The notes below the pieces were generated by a model. That model had not been told where the DNA came from. It saw nothing but the letters and a program-made list of their open reading frames with translations, and searched no databases. The translations under genes were made by a program, and so were the position numbers. DNA of 64,000 nucleotides, taken from NCBI RefSeq assembly GCF_013359695.1, contig NZ_JABFMU010000031.1, forward strand, positions 1 to 64,000. The letters run 5' to 3'. This document shows positions 27,139-36,450 of this stretch, in pieces. Source of the stretch: Pseudomonas sp. C2B4 (GTDB lineage Bacteria > Pseudomonadota > Gammaproteobacteria > Pseudomonadales > Pseudomonadaceae). Numbering within the stretch: position 1 is the first letter of the stretch; each line of letters starts with the position of its first letter.

Positions 27139-28236
27139 TTAGCGCTTGTGGCCCGTGTCGAGCTTGCGTTCCAGATGCATGGAATAGCGCGACATACCAA
27201 AACAGAAAATCCAGAACACCAGGGCGGCGAACACATAGCCTTCGGTGGCCATGCCCAGCCATTTCGGGTCGGCGGCGGCTTGCTTGACGCTGTTGAGCAG
27301 GTCGAACAGGCCAATGATGATTACCAGGCTCGTGTCCTTGAACAGCGCGATGAAGGTGTTGACGATGCCGGGGATCACCAGCTTCAGGGCTTGCGGCAGA
27401 ATCACCAGGCCCATGCTGCGCCAGTAGCCCAGGCCCATCGCTGCAGCCGCTTCGTACTGTCCTTTAGGGATCGCCTGCAGACCGCCGCGCACCACTTCGG
27501 CCACGTAGGCCGACTGGAACAGGATCACGCCGATCAACGCCCGCAGCAGCTTGTCGAAGTTCATGCCTTCGGGCAGGAACAACGGCAACATGACCGAGGA
27601 CATGAACAGCACCGTGATCAACGGCACGCCGCGCCAGAATTCGATGAAGGTCACGCAGACCACACGAATCGCCGGCATGTTCGAACGTCGGCCCAATGCC
27701 AGGATAATCCCCAGCGGCAATGCACCGGCAATGCCGACAGTGGCGATCACCAGGGTCAGCATCAGGCCGCCCCATTGGCTGGTCGCCACTTGGGTCAGGC
27801 CGAACACGCCGCCATGCAACAGGCACCAGGCAATGATCGGGTACAGCACCAGGAAGCTCAGGCCATACACCGCTTTACGGTGGAAGCGCGAGATGAACAA
27901 CGGTGCCACGCCGATGACCGCCAGCCACACGGTCAGGTCCACGCGCCAGCGCAGTTCCGGCGGGTAGTAACCGTACATGAACTGGCCGAAACGCTGCTGG
28001 ATGAACACCCAGCAGGCACCTTCCTTGGTGCAGTCGGCCTGGGAGGTGCCAACCCAGTTGGCGTCGAGGATCGCCCACTGCAGGATCGGCGGAACCACCA
28101 GGTAGATCAGGTAGAACGCGAACAGGGTCAGCAGGGTGTTGAGCCAGCTGGAGAACATGTTGGCGCGCATCCACGCCATCGGGCCGAAGACCTTGGCCGG
28201 CGGTGGCATGTCGGGTTTGAAAGTATGAGTACTCAT
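27139..28236 (-). CDS. aapM: Amino-acid ABC transporter permease AapM
   Basis: A 365-aa inner-membrane permease of the HisM family. After an N-terminal helix it has a large periplasmic insertion (about 60-120) typical of AapM, then the transport domain with the ATPase-contact loop EAAAAMGLGYWRSMGLVILP (about 265). It is paired with AapQ 10 bp upstream. Confidence 0.95.
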   Translation of the reverse strand: MSTHTFKPDMPPPAKVFGPMAWMRANMFSSWLNTLLTLFAFYLIYLVVPPILQWAILDANWVGTSQADCTKEGACWVFIQQRFGQFMYGYYPPELRWRVDLTVWLAVIGVAPLFISRFHRKAVYGLSFLVLYPIIAWCLLHGGVFGLTQVATSQWGGLMLTLVIATVGIAGALPLGIILALGRRSNMPAIRVVCVTFIEFWRGVPLITVLFMSSVMLPLFLPEGMNFDKLLRALIGVILFQSAYVAEVVRGGLQAIPKGQYEAAAAMGLGYWRSMGLVILPQALKLVIPGIVNTFIALFKDTSLVIIIGLFDLLNSVKQAAADPKWLGMATEGYVFAALVFWIFCFGMSRYSMHLERKLDTGHKR

Positions 28237-28246
28237 GCGCTATTCC

Positions 28247-29428
28247 TTACCGCTCGATCAGCGCAATGCGCTTGTTGTACCAGTTCATCAGCAGGGAAAT
28301 GCTGATACTGATCGCCAGGTACACACTCATGGTGATCGCAATCACTTCGATCGCCTGCCCGGTCTGGTTCAGCACCGTGCCGGCAAACAGCGAAACCATT
28401 TCCGGGTAACCGATACCGGCCGCCAGCGAGGAGTTTTTCGCCAGGTTCAGGTATTGGCTGGTCAGCGGTGGAATGATCACGCGCAGGGCTTGCGGGATGA
28501 TCACCTTGCGCAGGGTCGGACCGTTGCGCAGCCCGAGCGAATGGGCGGCCTCGGTCTGGCCGTGACTGACCGACTTGATGCCCGAACGCACGATCTCGGC
28601 GATGAACGCCGCGGTGTACACCGTGAGTGCCAGGGTCAAGGCCAGCAGTTCCGGGATCAGTACCCAACCACCGACGAAGTTGAAGCCTTGCAACTTGGGC
28701 ATTTCCCAGTGCAGCGGGGCGCCGAAGACCAGCGCGCACAATGCCGGGATCACCAGGAATATTGCCAGGCCGACCCAGAACTTGTGGAACGGCTCACCGG
28801 TTTCTTCAAAGCGTTTGTTGGCCCAGCGGGTCATCAGCACGATGGCGACAATGGCCACCACGACGCTGATCACAAATGCCCAGAAACCGTCGGCCATCAG
28901 CGCGGCCGGCATGTTCAGGCCACGGCTGCTGACGAAGAAGGTATCGCCGAAGTTATGGCTGTTGCGCGGCCCCGGCATGGTCAGGAACACCGCGAAGTAC
29001 CAGAACAGGATCTGCAGCAGCGGCGGGATGTTACGGAAAACTTCCACGTACACCGTCGCCAGCTTGGCGATGATCCAGTTCTTCGACAGGCGGGCCACAC
29101 CGATGATGAAACCGAGGATGGTCGCCAGGATCACGCCGATGAAGGTCACCAGCAACGTGTTGAGCAGGCCGATCACGAACACACGGGCATAACTGTCCGC
29201 TTCGGTGTAGGAGATCAGGTGTTGAGCGATGCCGAAACCGGCACTGCGCTCCAGAAAGTCGAAACCGGAGGTAATGCCCCGGTGCTGAAGATTGGTCTGC
29301 GTGTTATCGAACAGATACCAGCCCATCGAGACCACCGCGACAATGGTGATGATCTGAAAGAGCCACGCACGCACTTTTGGATCGCTGAGGCTGAGCCTCT
29401 GCTTTGGTGCGCCGATTGAATTTTGCAT
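28247..29428 (-). CDS. aapQ: Amino-acid ABC transporter permease AapQ
   Basis: A 393-aa permease with an N-terminal single helix (about 25-45), a long periplasmic segment, and the binding-protein-dependent transport domain. The contact loop is QTEAAHSLGLRNGPTLRKVI, followed by the usual PQALRVIIPPLTSQYLN. Large for this family, as expected of AapQ. It is second in the operon, 65 bp after aapJ. Confidence 0.95.
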   Translation of the reverse strand: MQNSIGAPKQRLSLSDPKVRAWLFQIITIVAVVSMGWYLFDNTQTNLQHRGITSGFDFLERSAGFGIAQHLISYTEADSYARVFVIGLLNTLLVTFIGVILATILGFIIGVARLSKNWIIAKLATVYVEVFRNIPPLLQILFWYFAVFLTMPGPRNSHNFGDTFFVSSRGLNMPAALMADGFWAFVISVVVAIVAIVLMTRWANKRFEETGEPFHKFWVGLAIFLVIPALCALVFGAPLHWEMPKLQGFNFVGGWVLIPELLALTLALTVYTAAFIAEIVRSGIKSVSHGQTEAAHSLGLRNGPTLRKVIIPQALRVIIPPLTSQYLNLAKNSSLAAGIGYPEMVSLFAGTVLNQTGQAIEVIAITMSVYLAISISISLLMNWYNKRIALIER

Positions 29429-29493
29429 GTAGTGCCCCGGAAATAATGGAACAGAACATCACCCGGTGGTTGGCCCACCGGGTGATAGAACCA

Positions 29494-30525
29494 TCAGCGC
29501 ACTGGTGGTGCGTATTGAATGCCGCCAGCGTTCCACAAGGCGTTCAGCCCGCGGTCGATTTCCAGCGGAGTGCCCTTGCCGAGGTTTTTCTCGAACACTT
29601 CACCGTAGTTACCGACTTGCTTGACGATCTGCACAACCCAGTCTTTCTTCACTTTCAGGTCTTTGCCGTATTCACCGTCGGTGCCCAGCAGACGAGCGAC
29701 GTCCGGGTTCTTGGTGCCCTTGGCTTCGGCTTCGACGTTCTTCGAAGTGATACCGGCTTCTTCAGCGTTGAGCATGGCGTAGCCAGTCCAGCGCACGATG
29801 GCCAGCCACTCGTCGTCGCCATTACGCACGACCGGGCCCAGTGGCTCCTTGGAAATGGTTTCCGGCAGAACCACGTAGTCCTTCGGCGAAGCCAGCTTGC
29901 TGCGCTGGGCGAACAGCTGGGACTTGTCGGAGGTCAGTACGTCGCAACGGCCGGATTCCAGCGACTTGGCGCTTTCATCGGAAGTGTCGAAAGTGATCGG
30001 GGTATATTTCAGACCGTTGCCGCGGAAGTAGTCGGAAACGTTCAGCTCGGTGGTGGTACCGGCCTGGATGCAGATGGTTGCGCCATCCAGCTCTTTGGCG
30101 CTTTTCACGCCGAGCTTGTTGTTTACCAGGAAGCCGATGCCGTCGTAGTAAGTAATGAAGCCAGGGAACTTGAGGCCCATGCCCGCGTCACGGGAGCTGG
30201 TCATGGTGGTGTTGCGCGACAGGATGTCGATTTCGCCCGACTGCAACGCGGTGAAGCGCTCTTTGGCGTTCAACTGACTGAACTTGACCTTGGTCGCATC
30301 GCCGAACACGGCAGCGGCCACAGCGCGGCAGTAGTCAGCATCGATACCCACGATCTTGCCGGTAGCGTCCGGAACCGAGAAGCCTGGCAGACCATCGCTG
30401 ACGCCACACTGCACGAAACCTTTCTTCTGCACTGCATCCAGGGTTGCACCCGCCTGAGCGAACCCGCTGACACCGAGTACTGCGGCTGCAGTCACGACTG
30501 CCAGGGTGGATTTCAACATCTTCAT
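29494..30525 (-). CDS. aapJ: General L-amino acid periplasmic binding protein AapJ
   Basis: A 343-aa periplasmic binding protein with signal peptide MKMLKSTLAVVTAAAVLGVS and cleavage after AQA near residue 25. The SBP_bac_3 fold shows GFVQCGVSDGLPGFS, IDADYCRAVAAAVFGD, the ligand loop LSRNTTMTSSRDAGMGLKF and QAGTTTELN. It delivers a broad range of L-amino acids, notably acidic ones, to AapQMP. First gene of the operon, with a candidate sigma-54 promoter about 320 bp upstream. Confidence 0.96.
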   Translation of the reverse strand: MKMLKSTLAVVTAAAVLGVSGFAQAGATLDAVQKKGFVQCGVSDGLPGFSVPDATGKIVGIDADYCRAVAAAVFGDATKVKFSQLNAKERFTALQSGEIDILSRNTTMTSSRDAGMGLKFPGFITYYDGIGFLVNNKLGVKSAKELDGATICIQAGTTTELNVSDYFRGNGLKYTPITFDTSDESAKSLESGRCDVLTSDKSQLFAQRSKLASPKDYVVLPETISKEPLGPVVRNGDDEWLAIVRWTGYAMLNAEEAGITSKNVEAEAKGTKNPDVARLLGTDGEYGKDLKVKKDWVVQIVKQVGNYGEVFEKNLGKGTPLEIDRGLNALWNAGGIQYAPPVR

Positions 30526-30993
30526 TCAAACCTCCAGTTTTTGCTCTTGTTGTGTCGGAGCGTGAGTCCTGCCGCACCCTTTTGAGGCGTTGTTGACCCG
30601 TGCTGGCTTGTTTTGGGGTCAACCGACGTAGAGACCGTAGCTATGAGTCTAGTAGGAGAAAATCCACATAATGGACAACTCACTTCTCACCAATCGGCCG
30701 AACGGGCTGTAGCCCTTTCACGTTCGCGAAGCCCGTAGCGGCCACTGGCGAACATCCATCACCGGATTTTTTGCTATCCCACTGCCAAAAATGGCCTGAT
30801 AGTGTTACCGCAGATGTGGGATTTTCGTACCAGCTTGCCTATAGCAAAGCCCGTACCACACCGGCTACTTAAGCGGTTAAGCGACAGGTCAATAGCAAAA
30901 CTTGTAACCTTGCGACATCTTCGTAACTGATCAACCAGACACGCTCTCACACCTCGCACTCAATGAGAGCGCACGCACACATTTGGAGCAGCC
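30526..30993. other. 468-bp divergent control region of aapJ and the esterase gene
   Basis: No gene-like frame. It contains a candidate sigma-54 site for aapJ (30844-30858) and several short repeats (AAGCCCGTA occurs near 30729 and 30847). The esterase gene has GGAG 8 bases before its ATG, but I see no clear promoter for it. Confidence 0.5.
30844..30858 (-). promoter_or_regulatory. Candidate sigma-54 promoter of aapJQMP
   Basis: Minus strand TGGTACG-GGCT-TTGC matches TGGCACG-N4-TTGC with one mismatch and keeps the GG (-24) and GC (-12) pairs at exact spacing. It would give a leader of about 305 nt before aapJ. This fits the nitrogen- or acidic-amino-acid-responsive control known for related Pseudomonas transporters. 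Confidence 0.55.
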
Positions 30994-31650
30994 ATGACCG
31001 AGCCCCTGATTCTTGAACCCGTCAAGCACGCCGACGCCTGCGTGATCTGGCTGCACGGCCTGGGCGCCGATCGCTATGATTTCCTGCCAGTGGCCGAAGC
31101 GCTGCAGGAAAAACTGCTGACCACCCGCTTCGTTCTGCCCCAAGCCCCTACTTGCGCCGTCACCATCAACGGCGGCTACGAGATGCCTAGCTGGTACGAC
31201 ATCCTGGCCATGAGCCCGGCGCGCGCGATCAACCGCGATCAACTGGAAGAGTCGGCACAGCGCATCACCCATTTGATCGACGTGCAGCGAGCCGTTGGAA
31301 TAGACGCTTCGCGGATCTTCCTCGCCGGTTTTTCCCAAGGCGGCGCGGTGGTGTTACACACAGCATTCCTGAAATGGCAGGGGCCGTTGGGTGGCGTCGT
31401 TGCCCTCTCGACTTACGCACCGACCTTCAGCGATGAGCTTGAATTATCGGCGAGCCAGCAGCGCATTCCGGTGCTGTCATTGCATGGCCAGTACGATGAC
31501 GTGGTGCAGAACTCGATGGGGCGTACTGCCTATGAGTACCTGAAGCAGCATGGTGTCACCGTGACATGGCAGGAGTACCCAATGGGCCACGAAGTGTTAC
31601 CCGAGGAAATTCGCGACATCGGCGCCTGGCTCACCGAGCGCTTGAATTAA
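30994..31650 (+). CDS. Carboxylesterase/phospholipase, alpha/beta hydrolase
   Basis: A 218-aa serine esterase of the acyl-protein-thioesterase/EstB type. It has the oxyanion start WLHGLGADRYDF, the nucleophile elbow GFSQGG (Ser about 113), the acid in LHGQYDDVV and the His in YPMGHEV. No signal peptide, so cytoplasmic. It lies between aapJ (divergent) and rhlB, as I recall from the P. aeruginosa PA3858-PA3861 region. Confidence 0.9.
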   Translation: MTEPLILEPVKHADACVIWLHGLGADRYDFLPVAEALQEKLLTTRFVLPQAPTCAVTINGGYEMPSWYDILAMSPARAINRDQLEESAQRITHLIDVQRAVGIDASRIFLAGFSQGGAVVLHTAFLKWQGPLGGVVALSTYAPTFSDELELSASQQRIPVLSLHGQYDDVVQNSMGRTAYEYLKQHGVTVTWQEYPMGHEVLPEEIRDIGAWLTERLN

Positions 31651-31761
31651 ACGTTTTTTGCGTCTGTTTTTGTTTAAAAGCGCCCTTTGATCCATCCCAC
31701 TACGCCGCGCCCGATTCTTGCATTACACTGGCCGGCGTACATTCCTTAACCAATTGATGAG

Positions 31762-33234
31762 ATGACCGTGCTCAAAGCACTCAAGAAAATGTTCGGAAAA
31801 AGCGAGACTGAGCAACTCGCGCCAGTCCCCAGCGTGCCGTCGAGCTCCCACGGCCATCGCAATGACGCCAGTCAGGCCGAGCGCCACGCTCCGGTAGCCG
31901 CACCGAAAAGCGAACCCATACCCGCTCCCGCCGCCACCGTCGCCGAACCGGCCCGCAGCGAAACCCCGAAACCCGCCAAACCGCGCCGCGAACCCAAGCC
32001 CAAGGCGCCGGTCATTCCCTGGAAACTCGAAGACTTCGTCGTCGAACCCCAGGAAGGCAAAACCCGTTTCCACGATTTCAAACTCGCTCCGGAACTGATG
32101 CACGCCATCCAGGACCTGGGCTTTCCGTACTGCACGCCGATCCAGGCACAGGTCCTGGGCTTCACGCTCGCCGGCAAAGACGCCATCGGCCGCGCCCAGA
32201 CCGGTACCGGCAAAACCGCGGCGTTCCTGATTTCGATCATCACCCAACTGCTGCAAACCCCGCCGCCGAAAGAACGCTACATGGGTGAGCCGCGGGCGCT
32301 GATCATCGCCCCGACCCGCGAATTGGTGGTGCAGATCGCCAAGGACGCCGCAGACCTGACCAAGTACACCGGCCTCAACGTCATGACGTTCGTCGGCGGC
32401 ATGGACTTCGACAAGCAGCTCAAGCACCTCGAAGCCCGTCACTGCGACATCCTCGTGGCCACGCCGGGCCGCCTGCTGGACTTCAACCAGCGCGGCGACG
32501 TGCACCTGGACATGGTCGAAGTCATGGTGCTGGACGAAGCCGACCGGATGCTCGACATGGGTTTCATCCCACAAGTGCGTCAGATCATTCGCCAGACTCC
32601 ACCGAAGTCCGAGCGTCAGACGCTGCTGTTCTCCGCGACCTTCACCGAAGACGTGATGAACCTGGCCAAGCAATGGACCACCGACCCTGCCATCGTCGAA
32701 ATCGAAGTCACCAACGTGGCCAGCGAAAACGTCGAGCAGCACATCTATGCGGTGGCCGGTGCCGACAAATACAAACTGCTCTACAACCTGGTCAACGACA
32801 ACGGTTGGGAGCGGGTCATTGTCTTTGCCAACCGCAAGGATGAGGTGCGACGCATCGAAGAGCGCCTGGTGCGCGATGGCATCAACGCGGCGCAACTGTC
32901 CGGCGATGTGCCGCAGCACAAGCGCATCAAGACCCTGGAAGGCTTCCGCGAAGGCAAGATCCGCGTGCTGGTCGCCACCGATGTGGCCGGTCGCGGCATC
33001 CACATCGACGGCATCAGCCACGTGATCAACTTCACCCTGCCGGAAGTGCCGGACGATTACGTGCACCGCATCGGTCGTACGGGCCGCGCGGGTGCCGATG
33101 GCGTGTCCATCAGTTTTGCCGGCGAAGACGACTCCTATCAGCTACCGTCCATCGAGGCGTTGTTGGGTCGTAAAATCAGCTGTGAAACACCGCCGACGCA
33201 TCTACTGCGGGCGGTTGAGCGCAAACGTCACTAA
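31762..33234 (+). CDS. rhlB: DEAD-box RNA helicase RhlB
   Basis: ATP-dependent RNA helicase, degradosome component in enterics. The 490 aa have a low-complexity Pro/Ala/Glu-rich N-terminal extension (about 1-95, absent from E. coli RhlB). The core follows with AQTGTGKT, PTRELV, TPGRLLD, DEAD in VLDEADRML, SAT in LLFSATF, and HRIGRTGRAG near 440. It is followed by dauB. Confidence 0.94.
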   Translation: MTVLKALKKMFGKSETEQLAPVPSVPSSSHGHRNDASQAERHAPVAAPKSEPIPAPAATVAEPARSETPKPAKPRREPKPKAPVIPWKLEDFVVEPQEGKTRFHDFKLAPELMHAIQDLGFPYCTPIQAQVLGFTLAGKDAIGRAQTGTGKTAAFLISIITQLLQTPPPKERYMGEPRALIIAPTRELVVQIAKDAADLTKYTGLNVMTFVGGMDFDKQLKHLEARHCDILVATPGRLLDFNQRGDVHLDMVEVMVLDEADRMLDMGFIPQVRQIIRQTPPKSERQTLLFSATFTEDVMNLAKQWTTDPAIVEIEVTNVASENVEQHIYAVAGADKYKLLYNLVNDNGWERVIVFANRKDEVRRIEERLVRDGINAAQLSGDVPQHKRIKTLEGFREGKIRVLVATDVAGRGIHIDGISHVINFTLPEVPDDYVHRIGRTGRAGADGVSISFAGEDDSYQLPSIEALLGRKISCETPPTHLLRAVERKRH

Positions 33235-33329
33235 CTGACGAAGTGCAGAAAGAGGCGCAGCCGGAAACGGACTGCGCTTTTTTTTCGCCCGACTTTTCGT
33301 CGTCAAGCGCTTGCGAGACATATCTAAAA

Positions 33330-33342
33330 GTCCATAATAGAC
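33330..33342. promoter_or_regulatory. Candidate DauR operator upstream of dauB
   Basis: GTCCATAATAGAC is an imperfect palindrome 34 bases before the dauB start. It overlaps a possible -10 (CATAAT) whose -35 (TTGCGA, 33311-33316) is 16 bases away. A similar motif lies upstream of the binding-protein gene at 37311-37323. Confidence 0.5.
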
Positions 33343-33375
33343 AAATTAGTTTACTTGCCGCTCTCGGAGCCGACC

Positions 33376-34320
33376 ATGTCCAGCACCCCCTACGTGATCA
33401 CCCAACCCCAGGCCCGCGAACTGTTGGCGCAAGTCGACGTGCCGCAGATCCTGCGCAAGCTGTTCCGCGACCTGGCTGCCGGGCAAGCGGTGCAGCCGGC
33501 GCAGCAACTGGTGGAATTTCCACAGGGTGCCGGCGACTTCATCAACTACCTGGGTGTGCTGGCCGAAGATGGCGTGTACGGAGTCAAGACTTCACCGTAC
33601 ATCGTGCGCGAACAAGGGCCGTTGGTGACCGCCTGGACCTTGCTGATGTCCATGCAGACCGGCCAGCCGCTGCTGCTGTGCGATGCCGGTGAGCTGACCA
33701 CGGCGCGTACCGCTGCCACCACCGCAGTGGCCGTCGATGCCCTGGCACCGCTGAAGGCGACTCGTCTGGCGATCATCGGCAGCGGCAAAGTGGCCCAGGC
33801 GCACTTGCATTACGTGAAGAACCTGCGGGACTGGCAGAGCATCAGCCTGTATTCGCCGAGCCTGAGCCAAGACGCTGAAACCGCAAACCTGCTGAAAAGC
33901 ATCGAGCCCAGCCTGACCCTCGCCGACAGCCGCGAAGCGGCCATTGCCGGCGCCGATGTGATCATGCTGTGCACCTCGTCCGCCGGCCCGGTGATTGATC
34001 CGTCCGACTTGAGCAATCCGGCGCTGATCACCTCCATCAGCACCAATGCCCCGCGTGCCCATGAGGTGCCGCCGCAAAGCCTCAATGGCATGCAGGTGTT
34101 CTGCGATTATCGCCTGACCACCCCGGGTTCGGCCGGTGAAATGCTGATTGCAGGCGAACAACACGGCTGGGACAAGAACACAATCGTCGGCGACCTGCCC
34201 GATCTGCTCAGCAACAAGGTGCAGCGCCCCGACTACAACCGTCACGTGTTTTTCCGCTCCATCGGCCTGGGCCTGGAAGACATTGCGCTGGCCAATGCGA
34301 TCTATCGCCTGCAGCACTGA
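33376..34320 (+). CDS. dauB: NAD(P)H-dependent L-arginine dehydrogenase DauB (ornithine cyclodeaminase fold)
   Basis: In the DauA/DauB racemisation couple this enzyme aminates 2-ketoarginine to L-arginine. The 314-aa protein belongs to the OCD/mu-crystallin family, with a substrate domain, the Rossmann motif AIIGSGKVAQAHLHY (about 135-149) and ISTNAPRAHEVP. It is 151 bp upstream of dauA and followed by dauR, the same order as dauBAR of P. aeruginosa. I base the specific name on that context; the fold alone would allow an alanine dehydrogenase or cyclodeaminase. Confidence 0.87.
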   Translation: MSSTPYVITQPQARELLAQVDVPQILRKLFRDLAAGQAVQPAQQLVEFPQGAGDFINYLGVLAEDGVYGVKTSPYIVREQGPLVTAWTLLMSMQTGQPLLLCDAGELTTARTAATTAVAVDALAPLKATRLAIIGSGKVAQAHLHYVKNLRDWQSISLYSPSLSQDAETANLLKSIEPSLTLADSREAAIAGADVIMLCTSSAGPVIDPSDLSNPALITSISTNAPRAHEVPPQSLNGMQVFCDYRLTTPGSAGEMLIAGEQHGWDKNTIVGDLPDLLSNKVQRPDYNRHVFFRSIGLGLEDIALANAIYRLQH

Positions 34321-34333
34321 CACCACAATTCAT

Positions 34334-34425
34334 CTGTGGGAGCGAGCCTGCTCGCGAATACGATCTTTCATTCAACATTAATAGTGACTGATCCGACGCT
34401 TTCGCGAGCAGGCTCGCTCCCACAG
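34334..34425. repeat. REP doublet between dauB and dauA
   Basis: Arms 34334-34358 and 34401-34425 are inverted GAGCCTGCTCGC copies. The element lies inside the proposed dauBAR operon and could stabilise or attenuate the mRNA there. Confidence 0.9.
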
Positions 34426-34471
34426 AAAATCTCTACGACATTGGCATTTTTCGCTTGATCAGGAGACGTTC

Positions 34472-35599
34472 ATGAGCCAGGCAGATTTCATCATCATCGG
34501 CGGCGGGATCGCCGGCGCTTCCACCGGTTTCTGGCTGTCGCAGCACGGGCGCGTGGTCGTGCTCGAACGCGAATCCCATCCGGCCTATCACTCCACCGGT
34601 CGCTCGGCGGCGTTGTTCACTGCGGCTTATGGCACTCCGCAGGTTCGCGCCCTGACCCTGGCCAGCCGGGACTTTTTCGACGCCCCGCCCAGCGGTTTCT
34701 GCGAACACCCGCTGCTGACCCCGCGCGGCGAAATGACCGTGGACTTCACCGGCGATCCGGCGGAACTGAACAACCAATACCTGAGCGCGAAAGCCACGGT
34801 GCCGGAGATGCAATTGCTCAGCGCCGAGGAGGCCTGCGTGCGTCTGCCGATCCTGCGCCGGGAAAAAGTCCACGGCGCGATCTACGACCCGACCGCCAGC
34901 GACATCGATACCGACGCCCTGCACCAGGGCTACCTGCGCGCAATCCGCCGCAACCAGGGCCAAGTGCACACCGACTGCGAAGTCCAGAACCTGAGCCGTG
35001 ACGCCAACGGTGTCTGGCAGGTACACACCAACACCCAGACCTTCAGCGCGCCGGTCATCATCAACGCCGCTGGCGCCTGGGCCGACAGAATCGGGGAACT
35101 GGCCGGCGCCAAACCGCTGGGTCTGCAACCCAAGCGTCGAGCCGCCTTCATCTTCGCCGGCCCCGAGGGCGTGGACATCCACCATTGGCCGATGCTGGTC
35201 AGCCTCGACGAATCCTTCTACATGAAGCCCGACGCCGGCATGTTCCTCGGCTCGCCAGCCAACGCCGACCCGGTGGAGCCCCACGACGTGCAGCCCGAAG
35301 AGCTGGACATCGCCATGGGCATTTACCAGATCGAAGAGGCCACGACCCTGACCATCCCCCGCCCGACCCGTACCTGGGCCGGCCTGCGCAGTTTCGTCAG
35401 CGACGGTGACTTGCTGTCCGGTTTCGACCCACAGGTGCCGGGGCTGTTCTGGGTCGCTGCACAGGGTGGCTACGGCATCCAGACCTCGCCGGCCATGGGC
35501 CAGGCCAGCGCCGCGCTGGTGCGTGGCGAGGCACTGCCGGAGCAACTCACCCGCTTCGGCCTGACCGCCGACATGCTCTCCCCTGCCCGCCTCGGCTGA
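34472..35599 (+). CDS. dauA: FAD-dependent D-arginine dehydrogenase DauA
   Basis: Oxidises D-arginine (and other D-amino acids) to the 2-keto acid, feeding DauB. The 375-aa DAO-family flavoprotein has the FAD motif FIIIGGGIAGASTGFWL (about 5-21), ERESHPAYHSTGRSAALF, the second nucleotide stretch INAAGAWAD and the C-terminal GYGIQTSPAMG. Its length equals that known for P. aeruginosa DauA. AGGAG precedes the ATG. Confidence 0.9.
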   Translation: MSQADFIIIGGGIAGASTGFWLSQHGRVVVLERESHPAYHSTGRSAALFTAAYGTPQVRALTLASRDFFDAPPSGFCEHPLLTPRGEMTVDFTGDPAELNNQYLSAKATVPEMQLLSAEEACVRLPILRREKVHGAIYDPTASDIDTDALHQGYLRAIRRNQGQVHTDCEVQNLSRDANGVWQVHTNTQTFSAPVIINAAGAWADRIGELAGAKPLGLQPKRRAAFIFAGPEGVDIHHWPMLVSLDESFYMKPDAGMFLGSPANADPVEPHDVQPEELDIAMGIYQIEEATTLTIPRPTRTWAGLRSFVSDGDLLSGFDPQVPGLFWVAAQGGYGIQTSPAMGQASAALVRGEALPEQLTRFGLTADMLSPARLG

Positions 35600-35703
35600 T
35601 CGCTGCGCTCGCATGACGTGCCGACTTGCGGCACACTTTCAGAGCCCTGTTTTACGGGGCACTGATGCTTCCCGGAGCCCTACTCTATGAAAAGCCCCAC
35701 AGT

Positions 35704-36345
35704 ATGAATGCCCCCGAAAAAGACCCGGCCCAAAGCGAAACGTCACTGGATAACTTCCGGGCGATCGCCGATGCCATCGCCACGTTGTTTTTCCCTCACG
35801 CCGAGGTGGTGCTGCATGACCTGCGCACGCAAAAGGTCGACTACATCGCCAACAACCTGTCGAAACGGGAAGTCGGTGATGACTCGTCGCTGGAGGACAT
35901 GCTCAGCGACGAAGTCAGCGAACGAAACATCGGGCCGTACGAAAAGCTCAATTGGGATGGCCAGAAGATTCGCAGTGTCAGCACGGTACTGCGCGACAGC
36001 GAAGGTCATCCGCTGGGCGTGCTGTGCATCAATCTGAATATTTCGCTGTTCGAGAATGCCAAGGCCGCGCTGGACCTGTTCCTGTCGCCGACCAAACTGA
36101 TCCCGCAACCAGACTCACTGTTCCGTGATGACTGGCAGGAACGGATCAACACCTTCCTCCACGCCTGGCTGCGCGAACGGCAGCTGAGCTTGAATCTGCT
36201 GACTCGCGATCACAAAAGGGAGTTGGTGTTGGCATTGCATGCCGAGGGGGCGTTCAAGGGAAAAAGCGCATCGAACTATGTGGCCAATGTGCTGAACATG
36301 GGGCGGGCGACGGTGTACAAGCATTTGAAGGAATTGAAGGGCTGA
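35704..36345 (+). CDS. dauR: DauR, PAS_6/YheO-type HTH regulator
   Basis: A 213-aa transcription factor with an N-terminal YheO-like PAS domain (about 15-125, FFPHAEVVLHDLRTQKVDYIAN) and a C-terminal HTH (about 165-210, LHAEGAFKGKSASNYVANVL then MGRATVYKHLKEL). P. aeruginosa DauR represses dauBAR. I place the start at 35704, where the residues become family-like. An upstream in-frame ATG (35665) is possible. A six-codon ORF (ATG 35687, MKSPTV) with GGAG before it overlaps this start as ATGA. Confidence 0.86.
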   Translation: MNAPEKDPAQSETSLDNFRAIADAIATLFFPHAEVVLHDLRTQKVDYIANNLSKREVGDDSSLEDMLSDEVSERNIGPYEKLNWDGQKIRSVSTVLRDSEGHPLGVLCINLNISLFENAKAALDLFLSPTKLIPQPDSLFRDDWQERINTFLHAWLRERQLSLNLLTRDHKRELVLALHAEGAFKGKSASNYVANVLNMGRATVYKHLKELKG

Positions 36346-36376
36346 GCCTTCAGTTATGGACTGGCTGATCCGGCCT

Positions 36377-36443
36377 CTTCGCGAGCAGGCTCGCTCCCAC
36401 AGGGAAATGCATTCGACTGTGGGAGCGGGCTTGCCCGCGATAG
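36377..36443. repeat. Hybrid REP doublet
   Basis: The left arm (36377-36402) is of the GAGCAGGCTCGC type. The right arm (36417-36443) is of the GGGCTTGCCCGC type. Outer ends (GGGAGCG) still pair, inner parts do not. It lies between convergent dauR and the binding-protein gene. Confidence 0.8.
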
Positions 36444-36450
36444 CGGTTGA

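Noticed and set aside
33243..33692. 149-codon frame between rhlB and dauB
   Set aside because: Mostly overlaps dauB in another frame and has no family-like sequence.
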